Positions 1-8,914 of a stretch of 64,000 nt of DNA are shown piece after piece. Position numbers and translations under genes: made by a program. The notes beneath the pieces are model-generated. The model had not been told where the DNA came from, made no database searches, and was given only the letters and a program-made list of their open reading frames with translations. This DNA comes from Candidatus Thiosymbion ectosymbiont of Catanema sp. Cochon2018 (lineage in GTDB: Bacteria > Pseudomonadota > Gammaproteobacteria > Chromatiales > Chromatiaceae): the NCBI GenBank assembly GCA_011392765.1, contig WYCW01000006.1, positions 85,427 to 149,426 of the forward strand, written 5' to 3'. The stretch's first letter is position 1. Each line of letters opens with the position of its first letter.

Positions 1-669
1 TTGTAAAACCTGTGGTGCTTATGGCGTACTTGAACCCCGACAGGATTATACGGAAGAAGAAAAAGAGATCATTATAAAAGCTTATCAAGAACGCTCCAGT
101 ATGCGCGGGATCGAACGGACTTTTGGGGTTTGTCGACAAACCTTGAGTGCCTGGTTAAAAAAAAGGCAGAACAGCTCCCACCTCTTGAGAGCACGCTGAA
201 ACCAGTTGATCCTGGGCAAACACCAGTGTTGGAAATGGATGAGTTATGGTCTTTTGTCTTCTGCACAGACACCAAAGTTTGGATCTGGATTGCGTTGAAT
301 CGAGAGACCCGAGAAGTCATTGCTTATGCCTGCGGCGATCGCGGTGAAGAAACGTGCCGACTACTCTGGGACCGTATCCCATCCGCTTATAAAAAGGCCA
401 TTGTTTTCACCGACTATTGGAAAGCGTATCAGGCCGTTATTCCTAATGAGCAACATCATCCTGTCGGTAAAGAAACGGGTGAGATGGCTCATGTCGAGCA
501 TTGGAATAATACCTTGCGGCAGCATTTAGCCCGCTTCGTACGTAAAACATTATCTTTTTCTAAATGCCTCCCTATGCATGAGATTTGTTTGAAACTCTTC
601 CTACATCGCTATAATACCGAGTTATTACCATCTGTTGGCTAAGATTCCACTTACATATTAACCACTACC
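1..669 (+). mobile_element. IS1-family insertion sequence, right part (left end outside window)
   Basis: The element runs off the left edge. Its right end is placed at 669 because the outward-facing terminus reads GGTAGTGG on the minus strand, like IS1-family ends, and lies just past the transposase stop. The same GGTAGTG start occurs on a small MITE at 63043-63151 that carries a 9-bp target duplication, as IS1 elements make. Without the left end the target duplication here cannot be checked. Confidence 0.8.
2..642 (+). CDS. IS1-family transposase InsA-InsB', partial, joined by -1 frameshift
   Basis: Cut-and-paste transposase of the IS1 family, partial at the window edge. The InsA frame (from base 2) contains a Cys residue pair and an HTH-like stretch (SMRGIERTFGVCRQTLSAWL) and stops at 197-199. 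The InsB frame continues to 642 with the DDE-type signatures MDELWSF, FTDYWKAY and VEHWNNTLRQ. The two frames overlap at a run of eight A residues at about 157-164, the usual position for the programmed -1 frameshift that makes the InsAB' fusion. No internal stop disrupts the InsB part, so this copy could be active if the missing 5' part is intact. Confidence 0.85.
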
Positions 670-1039
670 CTAGCGCTTTTGGTTGAGATCGACTGCATTG
701 GCCGATGCGGATGCAATCGCCCTCGATCTTCAGGATTCCATTTGCTCAATCCAAAGTGCAGGCGAAACTCGATGCAAACAGGGAAGAAGTCAACCTAATC
801 TCCGGGCCGACTCCCACCGATTCCATCGCAATTATCCGGCGATTCCGGACCCGGCATCGAAAAGAAACCGTCACTCATAACATCGAAATTCACCATGCAT
901 TGCTGCCTTACCTTCCCATGTGGAAAGTCTTGCAGATGATCTGATGAAAAACCAAGTAACGTAGATACTCTGTTCCGATGCAAGTCCAATTTGGCTCCAA
1001 ATCCCCAAAACTTCACCGCTGGCACATAAATTAGATTGA
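670..1039. other. Non-coding gap between IS1 and the IS110 transposase end
   Basis: I see no convincing gene here. Short open frames on both strands lack recognisable motifs. The right part (about 1000-1039) probably belongs to the 3' non-coding end of the IS110-family element, whose exact boundary I cannot place because this family often leaves no target duplication and has no obvious inverted ends. Confidence 0.4.
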
Positions 1040-1489
1040 TCATGCTGCCGTTTCGCTCGGGGAATAGAAGCGGCTGCTGTCGAAGGGGGTGCGGTTCTTG
1101 CGCATGGCGTGGATGGCGTGCAGGAGTTTGCGCATGACGGCACAGAGGGCCTGGAGCTTCTTCAGGCCACGGTTCTCAATCAGATGGTGGTAGTAGGCCC
1201 TGACATTGGGATCATGTTGTGCGGCGCTGAGCGCGGGCCTGTAGAGGGCGATGCGCAAGTAGCGGTTGCCGGCCTTGGACAGGCGTGGTTTCTTGTTCAC
1301 GCTGGTCCCGGATTGGTGGGCGCGTGGATCGAGTCCGGCCATGGCAACCCATTGTTTGGCGGTCATGTCCTCCGGCATAACCAGGAGTTCACCGAGGAGT
1401 TGGATGGCGCTGGCGTGGGCGATGCCGGTGACGCTGATGAGGCGCTCAAGTGTCTGTTGTAGCTCCTGATCGGTGGCGATGAGGTCTAA

Positions 1490-2453
1490 GAGCCTGTTTA
1501 CGATCTTTGGAGTAACAAGGCCAGAAAAGCCAAGGTAACAAATTGCAAGCTGGTATTGAGTTTTCGCTCGCAGTTTTTCCATAACCTTCGACACTTCTCC
1601 AACCAAGCAAAAGAGCGCTCGACCACCCACCGTTTGGGCATCACGGCAAAGGTGTGCAGCTCGTTTCGCTTGGCAACCTCCACCGTCGCCCCCAGAGCTT
1701 TCTGTACGGCATCGGCAAATGGCTGCCCCGTATAACCGCCATCAACCAGCACGTTCGTCACCGCTGACAAGCGGTCTCGATGTTCACAGAAAGCCACCAG
1801 TGCGCCTACTCTATCGGTAACCTCCGCGGTCGTAACGGCAATCGCATGGGGCAGCCCTTGCGTATCCACGGCAAGATGCCGTTTAATTCCCGATACCTTC
1901 TTCCCCGCGTCATAACCTTTCTGCTCTGCCGTGTCGGTATTCTTTACGCTTTGTGCATCAACGATCACGAAGGTTGTCTTCTCGTTCCGACCACGGTTGA
2001 TACGGGCCGCGCCAACCACATTTTTTTAAGGCCTGCTCCAGCAGGCTTCGCTCATCATCAGAGGATCTTTGACTCCAGTGACGAAAGTATTTATACACCA
2101 GCTGCCATTTCGGAAAATCACGGGGGAGCATTCGCCATTGGCAGCCACTTTTCAATACATACAAAATAGCGCAAAAAACATTATATAAATCAACTACTCG
2201 TGGCTTGGTCTTCTTTCTGGCCTGCTCGAATAAAGCTTGTATCGACTCGAACTGCTCTCGGCTTATATCACTGGGGTAGGAATTTCTCATCGCTCTCTCT
2301 TGGTGTCAAAATCACGGTAGCAGTAAATCTCTAACTGGTAGCGGGTAGGTTGGGCCGCTATGCCGCTCGGCGGATTTGGACTATCAGCCACGCTATCAGC
2401 TAAAAATTTACCACGACCAAAATCACTTTGACACAAAGATCGTAAACAGGTTC
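1490..2453 (-). mobile_element. IS5-family element (IS1031/ISL2-like), complete, 964 bp
   Basis: Both termini carry the inverted repeat CTGTTTACGATCTTTG (outer bases GAGC at the left, GAAC at the right) and the element is flanked by a 3-bp TAA duplication at 1487-1489 and 2454-2456. Inside lie two overlapping transposase frames on the minus strand. A 3-bp TNA duplication fits the IS1031/ISL2 side of the IS5 family. It lies inside the IS110 transposase gene, so it is the younger insertion. Confidence 0.92.
1498..2290 (-). CDS. IS5-family transposase OrfAB with programmed frameshift
   Basis: OrfA (2290-1958) carries the N-terminal DUF4096-like domain with the GCQWRMLPRDFPKW motif typical of the family. 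OrfB (frame ending at 1498) carries the DDE catalytic domain: VIVDAQSVKNT (first D), VLVDGGYTGQPF (second D) and RWVVERSFAWLEKCRRL (E). The frames overlap near 2022-2030 at a run of seven A residues on the coding strand, followed by TG, the expected -1 slippage site. No other disruption is visible, so the transposase may be functional. Confidence 0.9.
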
Positions 2454-2999
2454 TAAGACCCGCTGGCGCAGGTGCGCGATCTGGGCCTCCAGGTGAGCAA
2501 TGCTCTGTTGCAGATCGGCAATCAGGAAGGCCGGGGTGGTGGCGGTGAGTTGAGCGGCATGGAGTTGGTTCTTGGTTTGGGTTCGGAGCTTGTTGAGAGC
2601 GGCGATGCGGCGGGCACAAGCACGGATGGCCAAGACCAAGTCATCGGGGCGCTGCCACGGCACGAAGGGCATGCGCCGGGCAAACTCGGCGAGGACGGCG
2701 GCATCGACGGCATCGGTCTTGGTGCGGGTCTGCATGGCTTCCGCAAAGCGTTTGGCGGCTTTGGGGTTGATCACCATGACCGCGAGCCCGGCGTCCTCCA
2801 GGGCGAGGGCCAAATCGAGGTGATACTGGCCGGTGGCCTCGAGGCAGATGCGGCTCACCCGAGCCTTGCGTAAGCGGTTGATCAGGGTTGCGTGCCCCTG
2901 GGGGGTGTTCTTGAATTCGCGGGCTTTTCCCAGGCGGCCATCGCGGCTGATGGTCAAGGTAACGGTTTGGTAGCTGCCATCGATTCCGGCAACGTTCAT

Positions 3000-3240
3000 G
3001 GTATTCCTCGTCGGTAAAAAAGGCGCTAGGATCATGACCTGGTTCCCCGACCCTGGACCCTCGCCTACCGACCTTGTGTATGCAGGCTCACGAGCACAGC
3101 TCACGGCCTCGGATACTCTCCGGTATGGGCGAAGAGGGCGGGGAGCCAATCTACGGGCAGGCTCGTGGCCTCCGGGTGGGACGGCTTCCCCAGGTACTCT
3201 TCATCAACTCCCTTTATACCTCATCCTTGGCTTTCCCTTG
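3000..3240 (-). ncRNA. Candidate bridge-RNA-encoding end of the IS110-family element
   Basis: About 240 bp of non-coding DNA lies directly upstream of the IS110 transposase start. In IS110 elements this end encodes a bridge RNA with target- and donor-binding loops. Short complementary stretches are visible here (for example GAGGCCACGAGCC-type arms against CGAGCCTGC segments), but I have not folded it and cannot delimit the loops. The call rests mainly on position and family knowledge. Confidence 0.35.
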
Positions 3241-3254
3241 GAAACAGAACATAC

Positions 3255-3316
3255 AAGGGTGGGCTGTGCCCACCATTGCGCTTGCCTGATAGTTCTTGGT
3301 GGGCGCAGCCCACCCT
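3255..3316. repeat. REP-like palindrome
   Basis: Inverted arms AGGGTGGGCTGTGCCCACCA and TGGTGGGCGCAGCCCACCCT flank about 20 bp. The hairpin lies between the IS110 end and the epimerase operon. It has no T-run, so a terminator role is uncertain. Confidence 0.6.
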
Positions 3317-3399
3317 ACTTGGCTCTACGGACTCGGGATTTCTGCCTGGGATGGAGCATGCGTCGAGTGGGCGGGAGCTGATTGCGGAAGAGGTATCGA

Positions 3400-4341
3400 A
3401 TGAATATTTTAATCACAGGTGGCGCTGGATTTATTGGCAGAACCCTGCATGAAAAGCTATATGGATCGGGCAATAAAATAACATTGCTTGACAAAAAGGA
3501 TCCATTTTCAGCGGATTCTGAATTAGTCACTTATATTAAAGCCGATGTTTGCGATCAAGAGAAAATGCTATCAGTCTTTGAAACACATCAATTCGATGGT
3601 GTTATTCATTTGGCTGCGGTGTCCAGAGTGGTTGAAGCGGAAAATGATCCACAGGAATGTGAAAGAACTAATGTTGGCGGTGTTTATTCACTATTAAACG
3701 GCATTGAAAAATCGGGGCAAAAACCTTGGTTGATATTTGGTAGTAGTCGTGAAGTCTATGGTGAAGCGATTAATCTGCCTGTAAAAGAAAACGCACAAAA
3801 AGCGGCCATTAATATTTATGGTAAAACAAAAATCAAGGGCGAATCCTTGTTTTTGGAATTTTCCAAAAAATATAACCTGAATTGTGCAATTGTCCGCTTT
3901 TCAAATGTATATGGAAATCGTTACGATATTTTTGATCGCGTAATACCCCGCTTCATTCGTGCAATCGTTATGGGAAAAACCTTGACGATCGAAGGTGGGG
4001 AACAGGTGATCGACTTTACTCATATTACTGACAGTGTAGATGGCATTTTAAGGATTATCAACCAGTTGAACGCGCAAAATAATATTCAGGAAGATTTTCA
4101 TTTATGCCCCGGAATAGGTTGGTCCCTTCATCAACTAATTGGGTTTATCGAACAAGCTACGGGAAGGAAGGCAAATATTCAATTAAACCAAAAACGAAAT
4201 TACGATGTGGTTAAATTCATTGGCGATACCGATAAAACAAACAAATTTCTCGGCATGAAAAATTTTATCTCGTTAGAGGAAGGAATTTATCGATCTATTG
4301 ATGAGTATTGTCATGATTTGCAAATGGAGGCCAGAGCATGA
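3400..4341 (+). CDS. NAD-dependent epimerase/dehydratase (extended SDR)
   Basis: A 313-residue extended short-chain dehydrogenase, likely acting on a nucleotide-sugar. The Rossmann motif GxxGxxG is at residues 7-13 (TGGAGFIG), a serine-rich segment (GSSREVYGE) precedes the active site, and the catalytic YxxxK is Y140-K144 (IYGKTK). I start at 3400 (MNILITGG) because GAAGAGGT lies just upstream; an in-frame start at 3382 would add six residues not expected before the first beta strand. It opens a five-gene operon and overlaps the next gene by 4 bp (ATGA). Base composition is clearly AT-richer than the flanking chromosome. The exact sugar substrate cannot be read from the sequence. Confidence 0.85.
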   Translation: MNILITGGAGFIGRTLHEKLYGSGNKITLLDKKDPFSADSELVTYIKADVCDQEKMLSVFETHQFDGVIHLAAVSRVVEAENDPQECERTNVGGVYSLLNGIEKSGQKPWLIFGSSREVYGEAINLPVKENAQKAAINIYGKTKIKGESLFLEFSKKYNLNCAIVRFSNVYGNRYDIFDRVIPRFIRAIVMGKTLTIEGGEQVIDFTHITDSVDGILRIINQLNAQNNIQEDFHLCPGIGWSLHQLIGFIEQATGRKANIQLNQKRNYDVVKFIGDTDKTNKFLGMKNFISLEEGIYRSIDEYCHDLQMEARA

Positions 4342-5525
4342 AAGTTTTGAAAGTAATCCATGGTTTCCCACCCGATTATATGGCAGGTTCCGAAGTCTAT
4401 TCCTATCATTTGGTAAAGGCCCTGTCACACCAAGTGGAAAAAATAGCTGTTTTTACCACGGTTGAAAATGAATTCGATAAGGAATATGAAGTATATGATG
4501 AAGTATATGACGGCATTGAGGTCTATCGAGTCAACAAGTTCAGGCGTGATTACACTTATCAGGAAAAATTTCATGATGAAAAAATTGTAGCAGACTTCAG
4601 GCAATACCTGGATAAAACCGAATCCGACATCGTTCACTTCGGACATCTCTCTCATTTATCGATCTGTTTGCTTAGTATCGTAGCCAGGGAATACCATTTA
4701 CCCGTTGTTTTTACTGTGCACGATTTTTGGTTGTTCTGTGTGAAGGGACAACTTATCAATCAGGACAATGAAATTTGCAGTGGGCCAAGTGCCGAAAAAT
4801 GTCATCATTGCTCACCTTATAAGACCACAATACAGGAAGTTCAAGAAAATCTGAACCATATGCGAGAGCTACTCGGTCTTATTGATATATTTCTCGTGCC
4901 ATCTCATACGTTACGAAATTACTTTATTCAACAAGGCATTCCTGAAAATAAGCTGGTTTTTTCAAAATATGGCTTTGATGCGGATAAAATAACTTACAGA
5001 AAAAAACGATATACCAGCGAAAACCGAATCAATTTTGGCTTTATGGGGCGCATCATTCCCACCAAAGGCATTCGTGTGTTGGTGGACGCGTTCCAGGGAG
5101 TGAATGCCGGATTATCCATTTACGGCGATATAGGAAGCCGGAAACGTTTTCTGGAACAACCGAATATTCGGTTCAGGGGTGGCTATGACAACAAGAGTAT
5201 CAACCAGGTTCTGGGTGAAATAGATGTGCTCATTGTGCCATCCATTTGGTTGGAAAACTCTCCGCTTGTTATTCAAGAAGCATTTTTGGCGGGCATACCT
5301 GTTATCACTTCGAATATTGGCGGTATGAAAGAATTGATAACAGAAGGGGTCGATGGTTTCTTATTCGAGGTCGGTAACACTCGATCATTACAAGAATGTA
5401 TTATTGAAATTATTCGTGATCCTGAGATATTGAATAATTTATCCGTATCGAGACAAGCGGTTCGTACCATAGAAGACGATGCCGGATTTGTTCATAGTAT
5501 TTACAGGGAGCTTTGTGCAAAATGA
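4338..5525 (+). CDS. Glycosyltransferase family 4
   Basis: A 395-residue GT-B glycosyltransferase. The N-terminal acceptor domain has the typical opening (VIHGFPPDYMAGSEVY) and a central HDFW segment; the C-terminal donor domain has GFMGRIIPTKG and the retaining-enzyme EX7E pair at E306/E314 (WLENSPLVIQEAF). Such enzymes move a sugar from a nucleotide donor to a glycan, lipid or small molecule. A Cys/His-rich insertion near residues 140-160 (GPSAEKCHHCS) is seen in a subset of GT4 proteins. Start and stop overlap both neighbours by 4 bp, indicating translational coupling. Acceptor unknown; with the preceding epimerase it probably makes and attaches a modified sugar. Confidence 0.88.
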   Translation: MKVLKVIHGFPPDYMAGSEVYSYHLVKALSHQVEKIAVFTTVENEFDKEYEVYDEVYDGIEVYRVNKFRRDYTYQEKFHDEKIVADFRQYLDKTESDIVHFGHLSHLSICLLSIVAREYHLPVVFTVHDFWLFCVKGQLINQDNEICSGPSAEKCHHCSPYKTTIQEVQENLNHMRELLGLIDIFLVPSHTLRNYFIQQGIPENKLVFSKYGFDADKITYRKKRYTSENRINFGFMGRIIPTKGIRVLVDAFQGVNAGLSIYGDIGSRKRFLEQPNIRFRGGYDNKSINQVLGEIDVLIVPSIWLENSPLVIQEAFLAGIPVITSNIGGMKELITEGVDGFLFEVGNTRSLQECIIEIIRDPEILNNLSVSRQAVRTIEDDAGFVHSIYRELCAK

Positions 5526-6493
5526 AATCAGTACCATGGCGAATTACTATAGATACCAACCCCGATCAGTGTAATCTGAAATGTATCATGTGTGATACGC
5601 ATAGCACTTATAATAGGAATCGCATTAAAAGACAACGCATGTCACCTGAACTATTAGAGGGTATTCTGAGAGAAGCAATTGTCGTCGGGGTCGAAGAAAT
5701 CATCCCAAGCACGATGGGAGAGCCCCTGTTGTATCCTTATTTCGATACATTTATTGATGCATTAACACCATCATCGACCAGATTGAATCTCACGACTAAC
5801 GGCACTTTCCCTGTAAAAGGAGCTAAAACATGGGCAAGATTGCTGTTGCCGATTACTTCTGATACAAAGATTTCAATCAATGGTATATCTCCTGCCATCA
5901 ATGAAAAAATAATGAATCAGTCAAGAACTGAGGACGTATTGAAAAATATCGAAACCTACTTGCGAATCAGAGATGAAGTAAGGCAGGAAAAGATTAACCA
6001 TCGGCCGACTGTTACTTTGCAGGTTACTTTTATGTACCGCAACTTGACCGGGATTGGAGAAGTGATTGAATATGCTATAGAGCATAATATTGATAGGGTC
6101 AAAGGGCATCATTTATGGGTTACACACCCGGAACTGGAAAAAGAAGATCTGCGCAATCCCATCCATAACGGTGTTTGGAATGATTTCATCAGCAAAATTG
6201 AACCTTATAAAAAACGAATAAAGCTGGAAAATTTTACCGCACTTTCAGAAGTTGAATCCGTTCCCGAGCGTTATAACTGCCCATTTTTAGGTAAAGAGTT
6301 ATGGATAGATTGTAGTGGAAACTATAATGTTTGTTGTGCTCCTTCGGATAAAAGGCAGGCATTGGGTGATTTCGGCAGGTTTGATAACGTAAAAATCGGT
6401 GATTTTTTCCAGATGAAAAATTACCGGACTCTGGTTGAAAATTATAAGAGCCAGCCACTTTGCCGAAAATGTTTACTCAGGAAGCCTGAATAA
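5522..6493 (+). CDS. Radical SAM/SPASM-type enzyme
   Basis: A 323-residue radical SAM protein. The [4Fe-4S] motif CX3CX2C is C17-C21-C24 (CNLKCIMC). The C-terminal region has a second cysteine set (CPFLGKELWIDCSG, NVCCAP, and a final CRKC), like SPASM/twitch auxiliary cluster domains. I chose ATG 5522, which overlaps the upstream TGA, over ATG 5513. Radical SAM/SPASM enzymes modify peptides, sugars or small molecules by radical chemistry; here the surrounding sugar genes and the following methyltransferase suggest action on a glycosylated small molecule or glycan. No precursor-peptide gene is evident next to it. Its stop TAA overlaps the next ATG by one base. Confidence 0.88.
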   Translation: MKSVPWRITIDTNPDQCNLKCIMCDTHSTYNRNRIKRQRMSPELLEGILREAIVVGVEEIIPSTMGEPLLYPYFDTFIDALTPSSTRLNLTTNGTFPVKGAKTWARLLLPITSDTKISINGISPAINEKIMNQSRTEDVLKNIETYLRIRDEVRQEKINHRPTVTLQVTFMYRNLTGIGEVIEYAIEHNIDRVKGHHLWVTHPELEKEDLRNPIHNGVWNDFISKIEPYKKRIKLENFTALSEVESVPERYNCPFLGKELWIDCSGNYNVCCAPSDKRQALGDFGRFDNVKIGDFFQMKNYRTLVENYKSQPLCRKCLLRKPE

Positions 6494-8157
6494 TGAATGA
6501 AATAATCATTTCGCCGGATGAAACGCATCATTTGATGAACGGTAAGCCGTTGTACTCTCATCGTTTTGATAAAGTACAGAGCTTTCATTTTCCCCCAGGT
6601 TACGCTCCCGTCAAAAAAGGGCAACGTGCCTTTTTTATCGATACTGAAGGCCAGCCGGTATTTGACCGCAGTTTCGATAATGCCTTTGGTTTTTATGATG
6701 GCATCGCCACGGTTGCTGATACAACCGGATTTTTTCATATCAATGAACAAGGGAAAGATATTCATTCTCGGCGCTTTGCCTGGTCGGGAAATTTCCAGGA
6801 GGGCATTTGTGTAGTTGAAGACTTGCATGGCAGGCAATTTTTTCACATCGACAGAAAAGCCAATCCGATTTATACGGAAAGATATGCCTATATCGGAGAC
6901 TATCGGTATGGAATCGCTGTTGCCGTGAATAATGATGGTCTTTGCACTCATATCGACAACAAAGGCCGGTTATTACATGGAAAACATTTTTCAGAGCTTG
7001 ATGTTTATCATAAAGGCTATGCTATTGCCAAAGATGAAAGGGGGTATTTCCATATCAATAAAGAGGGTAGGGTACTTTATAATCAGCGTTATATCAAATT
7101 GGAACCTTATTACAACGGTAGAGCAATTGCTGTTGATAAATATGGAGTAAAACTGATTATCTCAACCGAAGGAAAAATTGTTAAAAAAATAGATAGTCAG
7201 GACGCGGAAATCCAAAAAATAGAACAATATTATTCCCAACAGGCATTTTCCTATTGGGATGGTAGAATACTGACCAGTATTTTGGAATTGGGTATTTTTG
7301 ATCGATTAGAGAAGAGTATTTCGTCTGTCGAATTGTACCGACAAGTTGAATTGGAAAAACCAATAATCGATATGATATTACGTTGGTTGGCTATTCATCG
7401 GTTGCTGGCCATAGATAATGATGTTTATTCGCTCACATTGGCAGGAAAAATAATCCTGCACAGGCTGAAGCCCATTTTTTCCTATTGGCAGAGTAGTGTT
7501 TTGGTAGAAACTTCGCTCAAACTGACTGATTCGCTTGAAAGTAACCAAAGCAGTTTTGATAAAACCCATCAGCTTTCATTTTTCGAATATGTGCAAAAGG
7601 ACACCAAAATAGCTGCTGATCTGGAGGAAATAATGAGTTTTTATGCAATTGATTATAATACCTATTTGCCTTATTTGAGGTTTTCCAATGAGACTATATG
7701 TGATATTGGTGGTGGCAATGGTAATTTATTGAGCAAATTAAAACAATGCTATCCGGAGATAGAGCCTATTATCTTAGATAAATTTACCTATAAAAGCCAA
7801 CCAGGCATCAAGTTTGTGAAAATGGATTTCTTTCAACCATGGTCGCTGGAGGCAGATGTTTATTTGATAAGCCGTGTTTTACATGATTGGAATGATGAGC
7901 AAGTTACCCGATTACTTAAGAATATCGCAGATAATATGAACTCGAAAACCATGTTGTATGTATTTGAAACGATTGTGAGTGAAGGGAATGTGATTGATAA
8001 AGGCGTCAGCATCAGTTTTCATCTATTGAATTTGTTGGGTGGGAGAGAACGTACTTTATCCGAGCTTGAGGCTCTGTTTCAAAAATCCGGTTTAGTAATA
8101 AAAGACATATACTCGGATACTGCAACCATTTCATTGATGAAAGTGATGAAGAAATGA
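6493..8157 (+). CDS. WG-repeat domain fused to O-methyltransferase
   Basis: A 554-residue two-part protein. Residues 1 to about 230 form roughly six degenerate repeats of about 40 residues with aromatic-Gly spacing (GFYDGIATV, GNFQEGICVV, GDYRYGIAVAV, YHKGYAIAK, YYNGRAIAV) alternating with FFHI-type strands, as in WG-repeat beta proteins. Residues about 240-554 are a class I SAM-dependent methyltransferase of the Methyltransf_2 (hydroxyindole/caffeate O-methyltransferase) type: a helical dimerisation part, the SAM loop CDIGGGNGN from about 403, and the catalytic-His motif RVLHDWND with H464. The methyltransferase probably methylates a hydroxyl; the repeat domain may bind substrate or a partner. 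The fusion is unusual, and sits in a coupled operon with sugar and radical SAM genes. Confidence 0.85.
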   Translation: MNEIIISPDETHHLMNGKPLYSHRFDKVQSFHFPPGYAPVKKGQRAFFIDTEGQPVFDRSFDNAFGFYDGIATVADTTGFFHINEQGKDIHSRRFAWSGNFQEGICVVEDLHGRQFFHIDRKANPIYTERYAYIGDYRYGIAVAVNNDGLCTHIDNKGRLLHGKHFSELDVYHKGYAIAKDERGYFHINKEGRVLYNQRYIKLEPYYNGRAIAVDKYGVKLIISTEGKIVKKIDSQDAEIQKIEQYYSQQAFSYWDGRILTSILELGIFDRLEKSISSVELYRQVELEKPIIDMILRWLAIHRLLAIDNDVYSLTLAGKIILHRLKPIFSYWQSSVLVETSLKLTDSLESNQSSFDKTHQLSFFEYVQKDTKIAADLEEIMSFYAIDYNTYLPYLRFSNETICDIGGGNGNLLSKLKQCYPEIEPIILDKFTYKSQPGIKFVKMDFFQPWSLEADVYLISRVLHDWNDEQVTRLLKNIADNMNSKTMLYVFETIVSEGNVIDKGVSISFHLLNLLGGRERTLSELEALFQKSGLVIKDIYSDTATISLMKVMKK

Positions 8158-8741
8158 TTCTACTAATTCGTCATGCGGAAAAATCACCGGCGGGAGAACA
8201 GTGCCTGACTTCTCAAGGACTCGATGATGCCTTGAATTATGGAAAACAATTAAAACAGCAGGGTATGCAACCGGATGAAATTATAAGTAGTCCGGTTAAA
8301 CGCTGCATACAAACAGCTGAAAAAATTGTTGAGGGGTTACAATCCGGACTCGACATACAAAGAAGTCGTTTACTTGGCAATCCGGGAATATTCGTGGCGG
8401 ATCATAAGAAAGCGGCAAAAGCATTTGATAAATTTACAGTGTGTAAAGTGGTCAATATGATAATCAAAGGAGAGGAACTGCCGGGTTTTTTATCCATCGA
8501 AGATGCTTGCGGACCGCTGATGGATGAAATTCAAACAAAAGTAGATTTAAACAAGTCTGTTTTGTATGTTTCGCATGACACGATCATTATGCCCTTTATC
8601 GCTTATCTATCTGGAATTAAAAAAATCGATGAATCTGAAATAATCGATTACCTGGATGGATATGCGGTGGAAAAAGAAACAAACGGGGACGGGCATCTAA
8701 GTTGGGGTTTCGCGACGAAGCTCGAATTGGCTAAAGGCTAA
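8154..8741 (+). CDS. Histidine phosphatase (phosphoglycerate mutase-like) family protein
   Basis: A 195-residue branch of the histidine phosphatase superfamily. The phosphoacceptor motif is LLIRHAE with H7, the phosphate pocket continues as ISSPVKRCIQTAE, and a second catalytic His is H141 in YVSHDTI. It likely removes a phosphate from a sugar or pathway intermediate. It overlaps the methyltransferase gene by 4 bp and is the last gene of the operon. AT-rich codon use matches the four upstream genes and contrasts with alr downstream. The substrate cannot be deduced. Confidence 0.85.
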   Translation: MILLIRHAEKSPAGEQCLTSQGLDDALNYGKQLKQQGMQPDEIISSPVKRCIQTAEKIVEGLQSGLDIQRSRLLGNPGIFVADHKKAAKAFDKFTVCKVVNMIIKGEELPGFLSIEDACGPLMDEIQTKVDLNKSVLYVSHDTIIMPFIAYLSGIKKIDESEIIDYLDGYAVEKETNGDGHLSWGFATKLELAKG

Positions 8742-8914
8742 GATAATATGAATACAAGGGATATGATCCGGATCCTTCTAAGAGCCTGTCTAAAAAGACA
8801 GTCTCTTCGTACCCCTTTGTAGCTTTGTGCCTTTGTGTGATGTTCTTCATTTCTCACACAAAGCCACGAAGACACGAAGAATTTTTCATTTGCGGAAAAA
8901 ACAAGTCAGGTGTC
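8742..8914. repeat. Palindromic repeats between the low-GC operon and alr
   Basis: A short hairpin (AGAGCCTGTCT / AGACAGTCTCT) at about 8779-8806 looks like the two ends of the TAAGAG-type MITE joined together. It is followed by an inverted pair around TTTGTGTGA / TCACACAAA with CACGAAGACACGAAG. The first hairpin could terminate the upstream operon, although no T-run follows. Confidence 0.5.

Larger units (their letters stand above)
1040..2999 (-). pseudogene. IS110-family transposase (DEDD), split by an IS5-family insertion
   Basis: The gene reads from ATG at 2999 to 2457, is interrupted by the IS at 1490-2453, and resumes at 1489 to the stop at 1040. Removing the insertion and one TAA duplicate restores a single frame of about 330 residues (…LRQRVL then DLIATDQ…), a normal IS110 length. 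The N-terminal half shows the RuvC-like DEDD residues: GIDGSY, EATGQY and KTDAVDAAVLAEFA. The C-terminal Transposase_20 half carries the family serine in the HQSGTS segment. IS110 recombinases are guided by a bridge RNA encoded in the element's non-coding end. This copy is disrupted and presumably inactive. Confidence 0.9.

Noticed and set aside
3382..3399. Upstream start for the epimerase (MRKRYR)
   Set aside because: The Rossmann strand begins at MNILITGG and a ribosome binding site lies just before 3400.
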